Positions 35,832-44,790 of a DNA stretch of 64,000 nucleotides are shown piece after piece. Within the stretch, counting starts at the first letter, position 1; each line of letters opens with the position of its first letter. Both the position numbers and the translations under genes were made by a program. This stretch comes from Luteithermobacter gelatinilyticus (GTDB lineage Bacteria; Pseudomonadota; Alphaproteobacteria; Sphingomonadales; Emcibacteraceae), in assembly GCF_005849285.1 (NCBI RefSeq), contig NZ_CP040517.1:440501-504500 (forward strand). The letters run 5' to 3'. A model generated the notes under the pieces. That model was given only the letters and a program-made list of their open reading frames with translations, had not been told where the DNA came from and searched no databases.

Positions 35832-36866
35832 ATGACTGAAAGAAGCAACGAAAAAGCCGCCCTGCTTAACAAGGTGGTCGAACATATTGACATTACCTCG
35901 TTTGACGCCCGCCCCATTATCGACAGCATGGGGAAAATGTCCTTTACGTCGCGGGATCTGGCCCGGGCCACTGGCATTTTTAACGAGATGCTGGCGGATA
36001 AGGACTGTTCCGTGATCCTGACCATTGCAGGGTCCACATCCGCCGGGGGGTGCATGCAGCTTTATGCGGATCTGGTGAAATACAACATGGTGGATGCGGT
36101 TGTCGCCACCGGGGCCAGCATTGTGGACATGGATTTTTTTGAGGCGCTGGGCTTCAGGCATTACCAGGCCGAGGGCGAGGTTGATGATCGGAAGCTGCGG
36201 GACCTGTATATCGACCGCATCTATGACACCTATATCGACGAGGAAGAGTTACAGCATTGCGATCACACCATTAAGGAAATTGCCGACGGGCTGGAAAAGC
36301 GGCCTTATTCGTCCCGCGAATTTATCCGGGAAATGGGGCGCTGGCTGACCACAAACGCCAAAAAACAGGGCAGCTTGATTCAGACCGCTTACGAGAATGA
36401 TGTGCCGATTTTCTGCCCGGCCTTTACCGATTCCAGCGCCGGGTTCGGTCTGGTTCTGCATCAGGTGGAAAATCCAGGAAATCATATGACGCTTGACAGT
36501 ATTGCCGATTTTCGGGAGCTGACCGAAATCAAGATTGCGGCGGGCCAGACCGGGCTGTTGATGATCGGCGGCGGGGTGCCGAAAAACTTCACCCAGGACA
36601 CGGTGGTCTGTGCCGAAATTCTGGGCAAGGAAGTGGATATGCACAAATACGCCATCCAGATTACCGTGGCCGATGTGCGGGATGGGGCCTGTTCCTCTTC
36701 GACGTTGAAAGAAGCCTGTAGCTGGGGCAAGGTGGATATTGTCAAGGAACAGATGGTCTATGCCGAAGCCGGGTCCGTGCTACCGCTGCTGGCCAGTGAC
36801 GCCTATCATCGCGGCCTGTGGAAAGATCGTGAGCCGCGCCGTTTCGCCAAACTGTTTGACAAGTAG
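35832..36866 (+). CDS. Deoxyhypusine synthase-family protein (aminobutyl transferase)
   Basis: A 344-residue homologue of eukaryotic/archaeal deoxyhypusine synthase. The NAD-binding signature regions are present (ILTIAGSTSAGG near 62-73, VVATGASIVDMDF 90-102) and the imine-forming lysine is retained, K300 in SWGK (equivalent to K329 of the human enzyme). Bacteria lack eIF5A, so the protein substrate is absent; bacterial homologues transfer an aminobutyl group between small amines, making homospermidine or guanidino precursors of it from agmatine. With ornithine decarboxylase upstream and an agmatinase-family gene downstream, a homospermidine route is the best inference. The annotation 'deoxyhypusine synthase' would be misleading. 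Confidence 0.88.
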   Translation: MTERSNEKAALLNKVVEHIDITSFDARPIIDSMGKMSFTSRDLARATGIFNEMLADKDCSVILTIAGSTSAGGCMQLYADLVKYNMVDAVVATGASIVDMDFFEALGFRHYQAEGEVDDRKLRDLYIDRIYDTYIDEEELQHCDHTIKEIADGLEKRPYSSREFIREMGRWLTTNAKKQGSLIQTAYENDVPIFCPAFTDSSAGFGLVLHQVENPGNHMTLDSIADFRELTEIKIAAGQTGLLMIGGGVPKNFTQDTVVCAEILGKEVDMHKYAIQITVADVRDGACSSSTLKEACSWGKVDIVKEQMVYAEAGSVLPLLASDAYHRGLWKDREPRRFAKLFDK

Positions 36867-36875
36867 GTTGGTGCC

Positions 36876-37796
36876 ATGAATTTTGACTATCTTTCCCCCG
36901 AGGACGGGTTTCTCGGGCTTCAAGCGGAACAGGCCGCGGCCCCGGAAGAGGCCCGGGCGGTGATCATTCCGTTCGGGCTTGAGGGGTCCGTCTCCTATGA
37001 AGGCGGGACCCGCCGGGGGCCGCAGGCCATGATCGCGGCGAGCCATCAGGTGGAGCTGTTTGATGAAGAACTGTGGTGTGAACCGTTTTCCCAATATGGG
37101 GTGGCAACGCTGAAGGAGCCTACCATTGGGGAGACGATCGCCGAAGAACTGGACCGGCTGGAGGCCATTGTCGAGCAGGTGCTTGCCGAAGGCCGTTTCC
37201 CCATGACCTTTGGCGGGGAACATTCCATCACTGCCGGCACGATCCGTCCCTTTGCCCGACGCTATGATGATCTGGCAATGCTGCATTTCGATGCCCATGC
37301 GGACCTGCGCGACGGGTATGAAGGGGAGCATTATTCCCATGCTGCCGCCATTCGTCGCTGCCTTGATTTTGAACATATTGAAATCGTGTCCGTGGGCATT
37401 CGCAATATTTCCGCGGAGGAAATCCCGTTTCTGGACCAAAACCGCCACCGTATCCATATTCATTGGGGCAAGGATCGTGCTCGCTGGAATGTGGAGGAGA
37501 TTGTGGCGCCGCTTAAGGGTCGGCCGATTTACCTTACTTTTGACGTGGACGGGTTTGACGCAAGCCTTATGCCCGCCACCGGCACGCCGGAACCGGGCGG
37601 GCTGTTCTGGCAGGACGCTATGGAAATCATCAAAGCCGCCAGCGAGGTGGGCACCATTATTGGTGCCGATATCAATGAGCTGGCCCCGCGGGAGGGGTTG
37701 CATGGCTGCGATTTTCTGGCCGCCAAGCTGGCCTACAAGATCCTCAATTACGCCCTGACCAGCAGAATGGGTCAATCTATGCACGATTTACTCTAG
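36876..37796 (+). CDS. speB: Agmatinase-family ureohydrolase
   Basis: A binuclear Mn enzyme that removes urea from agmatine or related guanidino compounds. Metal ligands are complete: H116 (GGEHS), D139, H141 and D143 (DAHAD), D223 and D225 (DVDGFD). 306 residues, close to the family norm. The last nine codons run into a CTAG repeat: the sequence ends GQSMHDLL and its stop TAG is the TAG of that repeat, so the C-terminus is repeat-derived. Downstream of the DHS-like gene it may release urea from agmatine or from bis-guanidino homospermidine precursor. Substrate is inferred. Confidence 0.88.
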   Translation: MNFDYLSPEDGFLGLQAEQAAAPEEARAVIIPFGLEGSVSYEGGTRRGPQAMIAASHQVELFDEELWCEPFSQYGVATLKEPTIGETIAEELDRLEAIVEQVLAEGRFPMTFGGEHSITAGTIRPFARRYDDLAMLHFDAHADLRDGYEGEHYSHAAAIRRCLDFEHIEIVSVGIRNISAEEIPFLDQNRHRIHIHWGKDRARWNVEEIVAPLKGRPIYLTFDVDGFDASLMPATGTPEPGGLFWQDAMEIIKAASEVGTIIGADINELAPREGLHGCDFLAAKLAYKILNYALTSRMGQSMHDLL

Positions 37797-37797
37797 G
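37771..37797. repeat. CTAG repeat half copy overlapping the speB 3' end
   Basis: GTCAATCTATGCACGATTTACTCTAG matches the right end of MITE copy 1 at about 21 of 26 positions. It encodes the last residues and stop codon of the agmatinase-family gene. Confidence 0.6.
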
Positions 37798-37890
37798 GAT
37801 CGTATTGCTGGCGCTTACGATGCAACACGGAACAGAACGTCACCGCAAACCCGATAGGGCGTGGCGATACCAGGCGGATATCATGGGTCG

Positions 37891-38373
37891 CTACAGCCAG
37901 CGGCGGACCCGGGATTTATAGGTGCGGTATCGCTCGCCGAATTTTTCTTCCAGATAAGCTTCTTCGCGCAGAATGACGCCGTAATGCATCACCACTAGGA
38001 CCGGCAGCAGAAGCAGAAAAATCCACACGTTGTCAAACAGAAACCCAAAGGCGGCCATGATCAGGGTAAATCCCACATACATGGGATTGCGGCTAAAGGC
38101 GTAAAGGCCGGTCTCATAAATGTCCGGGGTGGGCTCCAGCGGATCGGGATTCTGTTGCCCCCGCAAAAAAGGCAAGACGCTGAGCAGCAGTAACAGCAGT
38201 CCTGAACCCAGCAGCAGGCCCCCCGTAATGTCGCCGGCCAGTTCCAGCCCAAGGGATAATGGCAGCACATATTGAAGCCCCACGGCAATGCCGATGCCAA
38301 GGGCATAAATCACCGGCGGGCGGGTAACGACCCGGGCGTGGTCGCTCTGTTTGACCTGGTTGGTTTCAGGCAT
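37891..38373 (-). CDS. Isoprenylcysteine carboxyl methyltransferase-like membrane protein
   Basis: A 160-residue integral membrane protein with about four helices. The SAM-binding signature of the ICMT/PEMT fold is visible near the C-terminus: GLYAFSRNPMYVGFTL, then REEAYLEEKFGERYRTYKSRVRRWL. The start is at 38373 behind GGGGAG; a longer frame runs back into MITE copy 2 and is not credible. Bacterial members methylate small molecules or lipids; the substrate is unknown. Confidence 0.84.
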   Translation of the reverse strand: MPETNQVKQSDHARVVTRPPVIYALGIGIAVGLQYVLPLSLGLELAGDITGGLLLGSGLLLLLLSVLPFLRGQQNPDPLEPTPDIYETGLYAFSRNPMYVGFTLIMAAFGFLFDNVWIFLLLLPVLVVMHYGVILREEAYLEEKFGERYRTYKSRVRRWL

Positions 38374-38441
38374 GACGATACTCCCCAAGGATGTCGGTGG
38401 GGGATGAGAGTCCCACTCTGGAGGCAACAGATTTATTCCTG

Positions 38442-38650
38442 ACGTGTGCCGAGTGTATCCTGTTCCATTCAGCGGGGCCACTGGAAATATTGCCATAGAC
38501 GGTATGCATCAATTTTGGGGCTGCTCACCTTGTCAGACGCCTGGGTCAGACGCCTGGCCCGATGTCCCGCATCGCCCGGCACGTCTTCTGCGGGAGGCGG
38601 GCCGCAATCCGTCAACAGGATTGAGTCAAGCTATCCACAACTCACTCTAG
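38442..38650. mobile_element. MITE-like element, copy 2 (left end degraded)
   Basis: The right 128 bases (38523-38650) share about 90% with 11083-11211, including the doubled CAGACGCCTGG unit and the terminal ACTCTAG. The left half is diverged: only fragments such as CCATTC-GCGGGGCCA align to copy 1, and the left inverted end is largely lost. It separates the ICMT-like gene from the DoxX-like gene. Non-coding. Confidence 0.62.
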
Positions 38651-38758
38651 GACACGCGGATTTTGTGTTTCGGCATTTTCGTTCTATACTTACTCTTTTA
38701 TAACAAAATAACAGTCTGAATATCAGAGGATTGGCAGGCGGGAGTGGAAAGGGATGTC

Positions 38759-39220
38759 ATGAATGGAGATCTATTGGTGAAGGCCGCAATCTGGGTGTTC
38801 AGCCTGATTATGGCGCTGGTGTTCATTGCCACCGGCATTGGTAAACTGGCCGGAATCGAAGCCCATCTCGTCAACTATTCCGCCTGGAACTTCCCGCAAT
38901 GGGGCTTGTTGGCCTTGGGCGGGGTGGAGATTGTGGGCGGTATTTTCCTGCTGGTGCCCCGCTGGGCGTTCCTCAGTGCCGGGTTGTTGTGTTTGGATCT
39001 TCTGGTGAGCGGTGCCCTGCATTTTGCCCATGATGAGCCGTCCCTGGTGCTGCGGGCCTTGATTTTGGGCTTTATCCTGTTGGCGCTATGTTATCTGCGT
39101 TTGAAACAACGCTATACGCTCTCCTTTGAGGCAATCGGGACCAGAGGGCAGGAAAACCGTCCGGACGAAGCCGCGGACAAAATGACGGATTCCTTTTGCC
39201 CGACAAACAATAATTCATGA
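38759..39220 (+). CDS. DoxX-like membrane protein
   Basis: A 153-residue protein with four hydrophobic segments. The GIGKLAG motif after the first helix and the spacing of helices are typical of the DoxX/DoxX-like family. ATG 38759 lies six bases after GGAAAGGGA and is preferred over GTG 38744. The hydrophilic tail (residues 120-153) is unusual and lacks motif. Family members are linked to redox or thiosulfate chemistry, without evidence here. It converges on spoVR with a CTAG palindrome between them. Confidence 0.72.
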   Translation: MNGDLLVKAAIWVFSLIMALVFIATGIGKLAGIEAHLVNYSAWNFPQWGLLALGGVEIVGGIFLLVPRWAFLSAGLLCLDLLVSGALHFAHDEPSLVLRALILGFILLALCYLRLKQRYTLSFEAIGTRGQENRPDEAADKMTDSFCPTNNNS

Positions 39221-39274
39221 CAGAATAACAGATAAGTGAGCCGGAAGGCCAAGGCCGGGCGCGCCGGCCCGGGC

Positions 39275-39314
39275 CTAGAGTGAATTGAGTCAACCGATGT
39301 ACAATTCACTCTAG
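39275..39314. repeat. Perfect CTAG palindrome containing the spoVR stop codon
   Basis: CTAGAGTGAATTG (39275-39287), a 14-base loop, CAATTCACTCTAG (39302-39314): 13-bp perfect arms. Bases 39311-39313 read CTA on the plus strand and are the TAG stop of the minus-strand spoVR gene. It may also act as a weak bidirectional terminator between converging genes. Confidence 0.85.
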
Positions 39315-40855
39315 CCGCGCACTTCCTGTACCACTTCATTGGTGAGTGGATTAATGCTTTTCAGCACCACATTGTAGCCCCATAGCCGCCGCATATGCGC
39401 CAGCACCTTTTCGGCGCTGCTCTTGTCCAACGGGATGTGGTTGTTCATGCTGTGGGTGAGGGTGAGCGTCCGGTCCCCGGCCATATCCACATGACTGACC
39501 TGAATGTCCAGATCCTGATTGGCCACGGAATATTGTGCCGAAAGCGCCTCGCGCAGGGCCCGGTACCCGCTCTGGTTATGGATGTGGCTGACTTCGATAT
39601 AAGGGCTGCCCATATCGTCGTGAATATTGAACAGACGCATTTCCCGCATCAGATGAGGGCTGAGAAACTGCAGGATGAAACTTTCATCCCGGTAATTGGC
39701 CCAAGCGTCTTTCAGCGTTTCTATGGCGTTGTTGTTGCCGGCGATGTCGGGAAACCAGGCGCGGTCCTCATCCGTGGGGTTTTCACAGATCCGTTGGATG
39801 TCCATCATCATGTTAAACCCCAGCGCATAGGGGTTGATGCCGGAAAAATATTTACTGTCAAAGTCAGGCTGGGCCACGACGCGGGTGTGAAAATCCAGAA
39901 ATTCCAGCATTGCGCCTTCGGTGATCAGGCCCTTGTCATACAGCTGGTTCATCAGCGTATAATGCACGTAACAGGCACAGCCTTCATTCATCATCTTGGT
40001 CTGGCGCTGGGGATAGAAATACTGCGCTACAGATCGCACAATGCGCAGGATTTCACATTGCCAGCGTTCCAGAACCGGGCTGTTCTTTTCCAGAAAATAC
40101 AACAGATTGGATTCCGGGATGCCCAGCTTCTGCGCCAGCTGGCTGTCCATGACATTATTTTCGCCGTTTTTGCTTTTTTTGGCCGGCGGCAGGGTGCGCC
40201 ACAGTTCATTATACTGTTTTTCCTCATATTCCAGGCGCTCCATCTGCCGTTTCCAGATCTTGGCGTCATCCAGTTTGGTCGGCCGGGTATATCGGTCCAC
40301 GCCCTGATCCCTGAGCGCATGTGCGGAATCGAGAATTTTTTCTACTTCCTTGAAGCCATAACGTTCTTCGCATTTGGCGATATAGTTTTTGGCAAATTGC
40401 AGATAGTCGAGAATGGCGCTGGCGTCGGTCCATTGTTTGAATAGGTGGTTGTTTTTGAAAAAATGATTATGGCCAAAAGCCGCGTGCGCCATGACCAGGG
40501 TCTGCATGGTCATGGAGTTTTCTTCCATGATATAACAGATGCACGGGTCCGAATTGATGACAATTTCATAGGCCAGTCCGGAAAACCCCTTGCGATACAT
40601 GATTTCGTCGCGAATGAAGCTTTTGCCGAAGGACCAGTGATTGTACATCAGCGGCATGCCGATGGAGCTGTAGGCGTCCAGCATTTGTTCGGAAGTGATG
40701 ACTTCGATCTGGATGGGATAAACATCCAGTTTCAATTCATTGAGCGCAATATCCTCCAGCGCCCGGAAGGTCTTGTCAATGGTCTGGAAATCCCATTCTG
40801 CTCCCTCATAAAGAGGTTGAGCGGCCTGTGGGCGTTTCTTATGCGTTTTTGTCAT
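39311..40855 (-). CDS. SpoVR family protein (YcgB-like)
   Basis: A 514-residue cytoplasmic protein of the SpoVR/YcgB family, with hallmark motifs EVITSEQMLDAYSSIGMPLMYNHWSFGK and CACYVHYTLMNQLYDKG. The last residues and stop codon lie within the CTAG palindrome at 39275-39314. It starts four bases upstream of the yeaH stop (overlap), third in the prkA-yeaH-spoVR operon, which is found in many proteobacteria and linked to stress and stationary phase. The biochemical activity is unknown. Confidence 0.94.
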   Translation of the reverse strand: MTKTHKKRPQAAQPLYEGAEWDFQTIDKTFRALEDIALNELKLDVYPIQIEVITSEQMLDAYSSIGMPLMYNHWSFGKSFIRDEIMYRKGFSGLAYEIVINSDPCICYIMEENSMTMQTLVMAHAAFGHNHFFKNNHLFKQWTDASAILDYLQFAKNYIAKCEERYGFKEVEKILDSAHALRDQGVDRYTRPTKLDDAKIWKRQMERLEYEEKQYNELWRTLPPAKKSKNGENNVMDSQLAQKLGIPESNLLYFLEKNSPVLERWQCEILRIVRSVAQYFYPQRQTKMMNEGCACYVHYTLMNQLYDKGLITEGAMLEFLDFHTRVVAQPDFDSKYFSGINPYALGFNMMMDIQRICENPTDEDRAWFPDIAGNNNAIETLKDAWANYRDESFILQFLSPHLMREMRLFNIHDDMGSPYIEVSHIHNQSGYRALREALSAQYSVANQDLDIQVSHVDMAGDRTLTLTHSMNNHIPLDKSSAEKVLAHMRRLWGYNVVLKSINPLTNEVVQEVRG

Positions 40856-42222
40856 GAACTGTTCCCCTCTCCAGCCCGCGTTGCGGCGTCGGCTTTTTCG
40901 GAACTGCCGCTCAGATCCCGGTTTTTGGCAAACAGGTCATGCAGGACCGGATAAATATCCGCGGCTTTGGTAACCCGCCGGATGGCGAAATTGCGGTTGG
41001 TTTTGCGTACCTGGTCATAAGCTTCCCACAGCCGCGTGCTGCCGTTCCCGCCCATGAACATTTCCGATTCCTCGCTGTCCCAGATTTCCACATAGGCGAA
41101 ATACTGGCACAGCGGCAGCAGCACATCATTGAGCATATGTTGGCAATGGGCATTGTCGCTGTTGAGGTTGTCGCCGTCCGAGGCCTGGGCAGCGTAGATG
41201 TTCCAGTCTTCAGGCGGATACCGTTCCCGGATCACCTGTTCCATCACTTCCAGCGCGGTGGACACAATCGTGCCGCCGGTCTCCCGGGAATAAAAGAAGG
41301 TTTCCTCGTCCACCTCGCTGGCATGATGGGTGTGACGGATAAAGACCAGCTCTACCTTGGAATACTGTTTTTTCAGAAACAGATGCAGCAGCATAAAAAA
41401 CCGCTTGGCCAGTTCCTTGTGCATTTCGCTCATGGAACCGGAGACGTCCATCAAGCAGAACATCACGGCATGGGTGTTGGGTTTTTCTATTTGGGTGAAA
41501 TTGCTGTAACGCACATCAATCGGGTCGATATAGGGGACCAGTCGTCTGCGGCGCTGCTTCGTCTCCAACTGGCCCAGAAGATATTCCAGTTCCTTGTTCT
41601 CTTTTTCAGTTCGGTGTTCCTTGGCTCTCAGCGCGGTGATGCGTTCTTCCAGTTCCTCGATTTCCTGTTCCGTCGGCCGCCTTAGGGTCAGCCGCCGCGC
41701 CAGCGAATTGCGCATGGTAAGCTTCAGGTTGAGATTGGCGGGCGGGCCATCCTTTTTATAACCGGCGCGCCGATATTCATGCACCACTTCTTCCTTGATG
41801 GATTTTTTGACAAAATCCGGCAAGGCCATATCCTCAAACAGGATGTCCAGAAACTCATCCCGGCTGAGGGTGAAAGAAAAGGCGTCTTCGCCATCACCTT
41901 CGGCGCTGGCCTCGCGGCCGCCCTGTCCCTGTCCTTCTCCCTGTTCGGGACGTTTGATGCGGTCGCCGGGCATGAACTCCTTGTTCCCCGGCAGGACCCG
42001 GTTGCGCACCCCCTTGTTTTTGTCGCCCACCAGACGGGGTTCATCCAGACCCTCTGAGGGAATGCGGATTTTTTCAGAAGAGTCAATGTCGGCGATTTTC
42101 CGGTTTTTGACAGCTTCATCCACGGCTTTTTTAATCTGTTTCCGGGCCCGATGGATGAATCTTTGCCGGTTGGTCAGGCTTTTTCCCTTGGGGTTCAGCC
42201 TTCTGTCGATGATATGCATCAT
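40852..42222 (-). CDS. yeaH: YeaH/YhbH family protein (DUF444, von Willebrand A fold)
   Basis: A 456-residue protein. The N-terminal half is strongly charged and contains a glycine/glutamine-rich patch (residues ~88-105). The vWA domain follows, with the MIDAS metal motif DVSGSMS and later a conserved threonine/aspartate region (SRETGGTIVSTALEVM, then QASDGDN). Such domains usually scaffold protein complexes; here the complex is expected to involve PrkA and SpoVR encoded beside it. Confidence 0.92.
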   Translation of the reverse strand: MMHIIDRRLNPKGKSLTNRQRFIHRARKQIKKAVDEAVKNRKIADIDSSEKIRIPSEGLDEPRLVGDKNKGVRNRVLPGNKEFMPGDRIKRPEQGEGQGQGGREASAEGDGEDAFSFTLSRDEFLDILFEDMALPDFVKKSIKEEVVHEYRRAGYKKDGPPANLNLKLTMRNSLARRLTLRRPTEQEIEELEERITALRAKEHRTEKENKELEYLLGQLETKQRRRRLVPYIDPIDVRYSNFTQIEKPNTHAVMFCLMDVSGSMSEMHKELAKRFFMLLHLFLKKQYSKVELVFIRHTHHASEVDEETFFYSRETGGTIVSTALEVMEQVIRERYPPEDWNIYAAQASDGDNLNSDNAHCQHMLNDVLLPLCQYFAYVEIWDSEESEMFMGGNGSTRLWEAYDQVRKTNRNFAIRRVTKAADIYPVLHDLFAKNRDLSGSSEKADAATRAGEGNSS

Positions 42223-42296
42223 GACGCCATTACTCTCCTTGTGACAATCGGCAGTCTCCTGTCAGAACCGGGCAACGCCCTGCAGACCGGCCGGCC

Positions 42297-44243
42297 TTAA
42301 CCGGCCTTGTTGACCCGCATATACCATTCCACCAGCCGATGGACCTGGCGTTCACTGTAGCCCCGTTCCTTCATGCGCTGGACAAATTCATGGTGTTTGT
42401 GTTCGGTGTCCTTATCCTTTTTGCTGCCGAAGCTGATCACCGGCAGCAGATCCTCAACCTTGCTGAACATGCGTTTTTCGATGACGGAACGCAGTTTTTC
42501 ATAAGAGGTCCACCTCGGATTCTGTCCGGCATTGTTGGCCCGGGCCCGAAGCGCAAATTTCACCACTTCATTGCGGAAGTCTTTCGGGTTGGAAATGCCT
42601 GCCGGTTTTTCAATTTTGCTCAACTCCTGGTCCAGCACCTTGCTGTCCAGCAGCTGCCCGGTGTCCGGATCCTTGAAGTCATGTCCTTCGATCCAGGCAT
42701 CGGCATAGGCGATATAGCGGTCAAACAGGTTCTGGCCGTAATCGGAATAGGATTCCAGATAGGCTTTCTGAATCTCGTTGCCGATGAATTCCGCATATCG
42801 GGGGGCCAGTTCGCTTTTGATAAAGCCGATATATTTTTTCTCCAGATCGTCGGGCAGCTGTTCGCGCAGCAGCGCCTTTTCCAGAACATACATCAGATGC
42901 ACCGGATCCGCGCCCACCTCGTGAGTGTCATAGTTGAAGGTTTCGGCAAGCGTCTTGAAGGCAAAGCGGGTGGAAATGCCGTCCATGCCCTCGTCCACGC
43001 CGGCCATATCTTTATATTCCTGCATGGGTTTGGCCTTGGGGTCCACATCTTTCAGGTTTTCCCCGTTATAGACCCGCATCTTGGAATAGATGTTGGAATT
43101 TTCGTGTTCCCGCAGACGGGTCATGACACTGAAACGGGCCAGCATTTCCAATGTGCCGGGGGCGCAATGGCTGGTATTCAGGTCGGAATTGGCCAGCAGT
43201 TTTTCATAGATCTTGACCTCTTCATCCACTCGCAGGCAATAGGGCACCTTGATCACATAAACCCGGTCGATGAAAGCCTCGTTGTTTTTGTTGTTTTTGA
43301 AGCTCTGCCATTCCGCCTCGTTGGAATGGGCCATGATGATGCCTTGATAGGGAATGGCACCCAGATTCTCGGTACCGATATAGTTGCCTTCCTGGGTTGC
43401 GGTCAGCAGCGGGTGCAGCATCTTGATCGGCGCCTTGAACATTTCCACGAATTCCAGAATACCCTGGGTGGTGCGGTTCAGGCCGCCGCTATAGGAATAG
43501 GCGTCGCTGTCATTCTGGCTGAAATATTCTAGTTTCCGGATATCCACCTTGCCCACGAGTGTGGAAATATCCTGATTGTTTTCATCACCCGGTTCGGTTT
43601 TGGCAATGGCAATCTGGCGCAGCTTGGAGGGATAGATTTTGGCCACGGAAAACTTGGTCAGATCGCCTTCAAACTGGTCGAGCCGTTTTAGTGCCCAGGG
43701 AGAAATCAGGCCGGTCAGCCGATAGCGGGGAATGTTGTATTTGTCTTCAAACACATCTCCCATACGTTCGGGGTCAAACAGTCCCAGCGGGGATTCAAAA
43801 ATCGGGCTGATTTCGTCGCCGGCTTTGAGTACATAAATGGGACATTTTTCCATGAGGGTCTTGAGCTGTTCGGCGAGAGAAGATTTCCCCCCGCCCACAG
43901 GTCCCAGCAGGTAAAGCACCTGTTTGCGCTCCTCCAAGCCCTGGGAGGCGTGTTTGAAGAAGCCCACCAGGCGTTCGATGGTTTCTTCCATGCCGAAAAA
44001 ATTCTCGAAACTTTTGTAGCGTTTGATGGTGCGGTTCATGAAGATCCGCCCCAGGCGTTCATCCTTGGACGTGTCAATCAGCTCAGGTTCGCCGATGGCG
44101 TGGATCATGCGCTCGGCGGCACTGGCATACATCATGGGATCATCTTTGCAGCCGTGAAGGTATTCGCGCAGCGACAGTTCCGCTTCCATGTGTTTTTCAT
44201 AGTGCGTCGAATACAAGTCAAAGATGTCTTCTTCATTAGTCAT
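42297..44243 (-). CDS. prkA: PrkA family serine protein kinase (AAA+ domain)
   Basis: A 648-residue protein of the YeaG/PrkA type. An AAA+ ATPase domain carries Walker A GPVGGGKS at 114-121, and the C-terminal PrkA kinase-related domain follows. Homologues autophosphorylate and respond to nitrogen limitation or stress; recent reports also describe AAA+ protease-like behaviour, so kinase activity should be treated with caution. It leads the prkA-yeaH-spoVR operon. The 547-base gap upstream shows no obvious promoter by eye. Confidence 0.95.
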   Translation of the reverse strand: MTNEEDIFDLYSTHYEKHMEAELSLREYLHGCKDDPMMYASAAERMIHAIGEPELIDTSKDERLGRIFMNRTIKRYKSFENFFGMEETIERLVGFFKHASQGLEERKQVLYLLGPVGGGKSSLAEQLKTLMEKCPIYVLKAGDEISPIFESPLGLFDPERMGDVFEDKYNIPRYRLTGLISPWALKRLDQFEGDLTKFSVAKIYPSKLRQIAIAKTEPGDENNQDISTLVGKVDIRKLEYFSQNDSDAYSYSGGLNRTTQGILEFVEMFKAPIKMLHPLLTATQEGNYIGTENLGAIPYQGIIMAHSNEAEWQSFKNNKNNEAFIDRVYVIKVPYCLRVDEEVKIYEKLLANSDLNTSHCAPGTLEMLARFSVMTRLREHENSNIYSKMRVYNGENLKDVDPKAKPMQEYKDMAGVDEGMDGISTRFAFKTLAETFNYDTHEVGADPVHLMYVLEKALLREQLPDDLEKKYIGFIKSELAPRYAEFIGNEIQKAYLESYSDYGQNLFDRYIAYADAWIEGHDFKDPDTGQLLDSKVLDQELSKIEKPAGISNPKDFRNEVVKFALRARANNAGQNPRWTSYEKLRSVIEKRMFSKVEDLLPVISFGSKKDKDTEHKHHEFVQRMKERGYSERQVHRLVEWYMRVNKAG

Positions 44244-44790
44244 ATGCGGCTACTCCCGACTTTGGTTGAATTCAGGACACTGTCAGGAACCGAAAGCAGA
44301 AATCGAGATCAGGAAGTCAGGCGAATGCGCCGTGTGAATGGTTGCAAGCGAAAGCCGACCCTGCTCCGTTTCCGACAATGTGCCAGAAGGAAGTTGTGCA
44401 TCGGATGGTCACCAGCTTTCCCTTGCCGGGAGCCATGCAGTCTGCACGACTTCCCTCCCTTATTGTCGCCTCTCCAGCTCTTTTTTCGGGAGGCGACCTA
44501 GAATCTGGTACCCTGAGACATGCCCAGGAACTAAAAAATGTGACTAACTTTAGACCATCAATGAATAGTGTAATTATGGACTAAATTGATTAATGAGTGA
44601 TGAATAGGCAAAGATCAGTATAGTAGTGAACAACCCCAGTATGACACAATCTTAACCCAAAATCATGTTTAAAAATCGGCACTTCCCCAAAAAATAGCAG
44701 GAGGGTGTCAGTTTGTTCACATTTCAGATATGGGGATTTGCCTTCCTGAAAAAAAGGGGGAGACGGAAAAAAATACGACGGCGCCCCATC
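44244..44790. other. Non-coding gap between two minus-strand genes
   Basis: 547 bases between prkA and the EamA gene. The middle (44530-44690) is AT-rich with many stop codons; the rest has only short open frames with no family resemblance. I see no RNA gene or clear repeat. It presumably carries the prkA promoter. Confidence 0.5.

Noticed and set aside
38446-38703. 85-residue frame in MITE copy 2
   Set aside because: It crosses repeat sequence with no family resemblance and has no ribosome site.
39395-40444. Long plus-strand frame (349 residues) opposite spoVR
   Set aside because: Shadow of a GC-biased gene: spoVR on the other strand is a full, recognisable family member.
44530-44700. AT-rich stretch as a replication origin or phage attachment site
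   Set aside because: No DnaA-box cluster, no tRNA end and no integrase nearby.
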